Shown here: positions 6,038 to 6,178 of the stretch, piece by piece | How the letters are laid out: each line of letters begins with the position of its first letter | Numbering within the stretch: the stretch's first letter is position 1 | Origin: JAJPHF01 sp035293805 | GTDB taxonomy: Bacteria; Chloroflexota; UBA6077; JAJPHF01 | Assembly (NCBI GenBank): GCA_035293805.1 | Contig: DATGMD010000047.1 | Span: 1 to 6,178 of the forward strand | DNA length: 6,178 bases | Direction of reading: 5' to 3' | Position numbers and translations under genes: made by a program | Notes under the pieces: model-generated | Database searches by the model: none | Told to the model about the DNA's origin: nothing | The model's input: only the letters and a program-made list of their open reading frames with translations

Positions 6038-6178
6038 ATGGCGACGATCTTGATCGCGGACGACGCGGCGTTCATGCGGATGCGCTGCGGGCGCATGCTG
6101 GCGGACCACGGATACACGGTGGTGGAAGCCGAGAACGGGCGGGACGCGGTGGCGAAGTACCAGGCGCACCGGCCGGAC
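6038..6178 (+). CDS. cheY: CheY-type response regulator, N-terminal fragment
   Basis: The first 47 residues of a receiver protein are present and the gene runs off the window. MATILIADDAAFMRMRCGRM holds beta-1 and the acidic pair Asp8-Asp9 that binds Mg2+. The DDAAFMRM stretch is a strong mark of CheY in non-proteobacterial chemotaxis systems. HGYTVVEAENGRDAVAKYQAHRPD continues through beta-2 and alpha-2 up to just before beta-3. The phosphoacceptor Asp, expected near residue 52, lies a few codons beyond the edge. Whether an output domain follows cannot be seen, but the sequence start is typical of single-domain CheY. It lies 53 bases after the small DHp-like gene, suggesting the two work together. 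It cannot be compared with the CheY at the left edge, because the two fragments cover opposite halves of the domain. Confidence 0.9.
   Translation, partial: MATILIADDAAFMRMRCGRMLADHGYTVVEAENGRDAVAKYQAHRPD

Overview
The window is a chemotaxis and two-component signalling locus from a very GC-rich bacterium. All recognisable genes lie on the + strand. By eye roughly three quarters of the bases are G or C. The two CheY fragments resemble the Thermotoga type (GQQ, AGAKDF, VKPFQP and DDAAFMRM motifs), the phosphatase is of the CheX family rather than CheZ, and the chemoreceptor is Ala/Gln/Glu-rich with tandem HAMP units. Together these fit a non-proteobacterial lineage such as a high-GC Chloroflexota (Thermomicrobia-like) organism. 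That placement is inference from style and is weakly held.

Layout, left to right: (1) the last 45 codons of a CheY response regulator (1-140); (2) a 177-base GC-rich gap with possible hairpins; (3) cheX, a CheY-P phosphatase with one ExxN motif (318-839); (4) a short gap holding a 15-bp inverted repeat that abuts the next ribosome binding site; (5) a 744-residue cytoplasmic hybrid histidine kinase, GAF-PAS-HisKA-HATPase-REC (887-3121); (6) a 289-base, less GC-rich gap with a candidate sigma-28-like promoter; (7) a 686-residue methyl-accepting chemotaxis protein with a four-helix-bundle sensor, two HAMP units and a long signalling coiled coil (3411-5471); (8) a 201-base GC-rich gap; (9) a 103-residue protein that looks like the dimerisation/phosphotransfer helices of a histidine kinase with no ATPase domain (5673-5984); (10) the first 47 codons of a second CheY (6038 to the window end).

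The likely logic is as follows. The MCP senses a ligand or energy signal across the membrane and would act through a CheA/CheW pair encoded elsewhere. The CheY proteins carry the phosphoryl signal to the motor or another effector, and CheX removes it. The hybrid kinase gives a second, cytosolic phosphoryl input with its own receiver. The small DHp-like protein, set directly before a cheY, could shuttle or remove phosphoryl groups between receivers. It is the least ordinary item in the window. No CheA, CheW, CheR, CheB, flagellar, RNA, mobile-element or CRISPR feature is visible.
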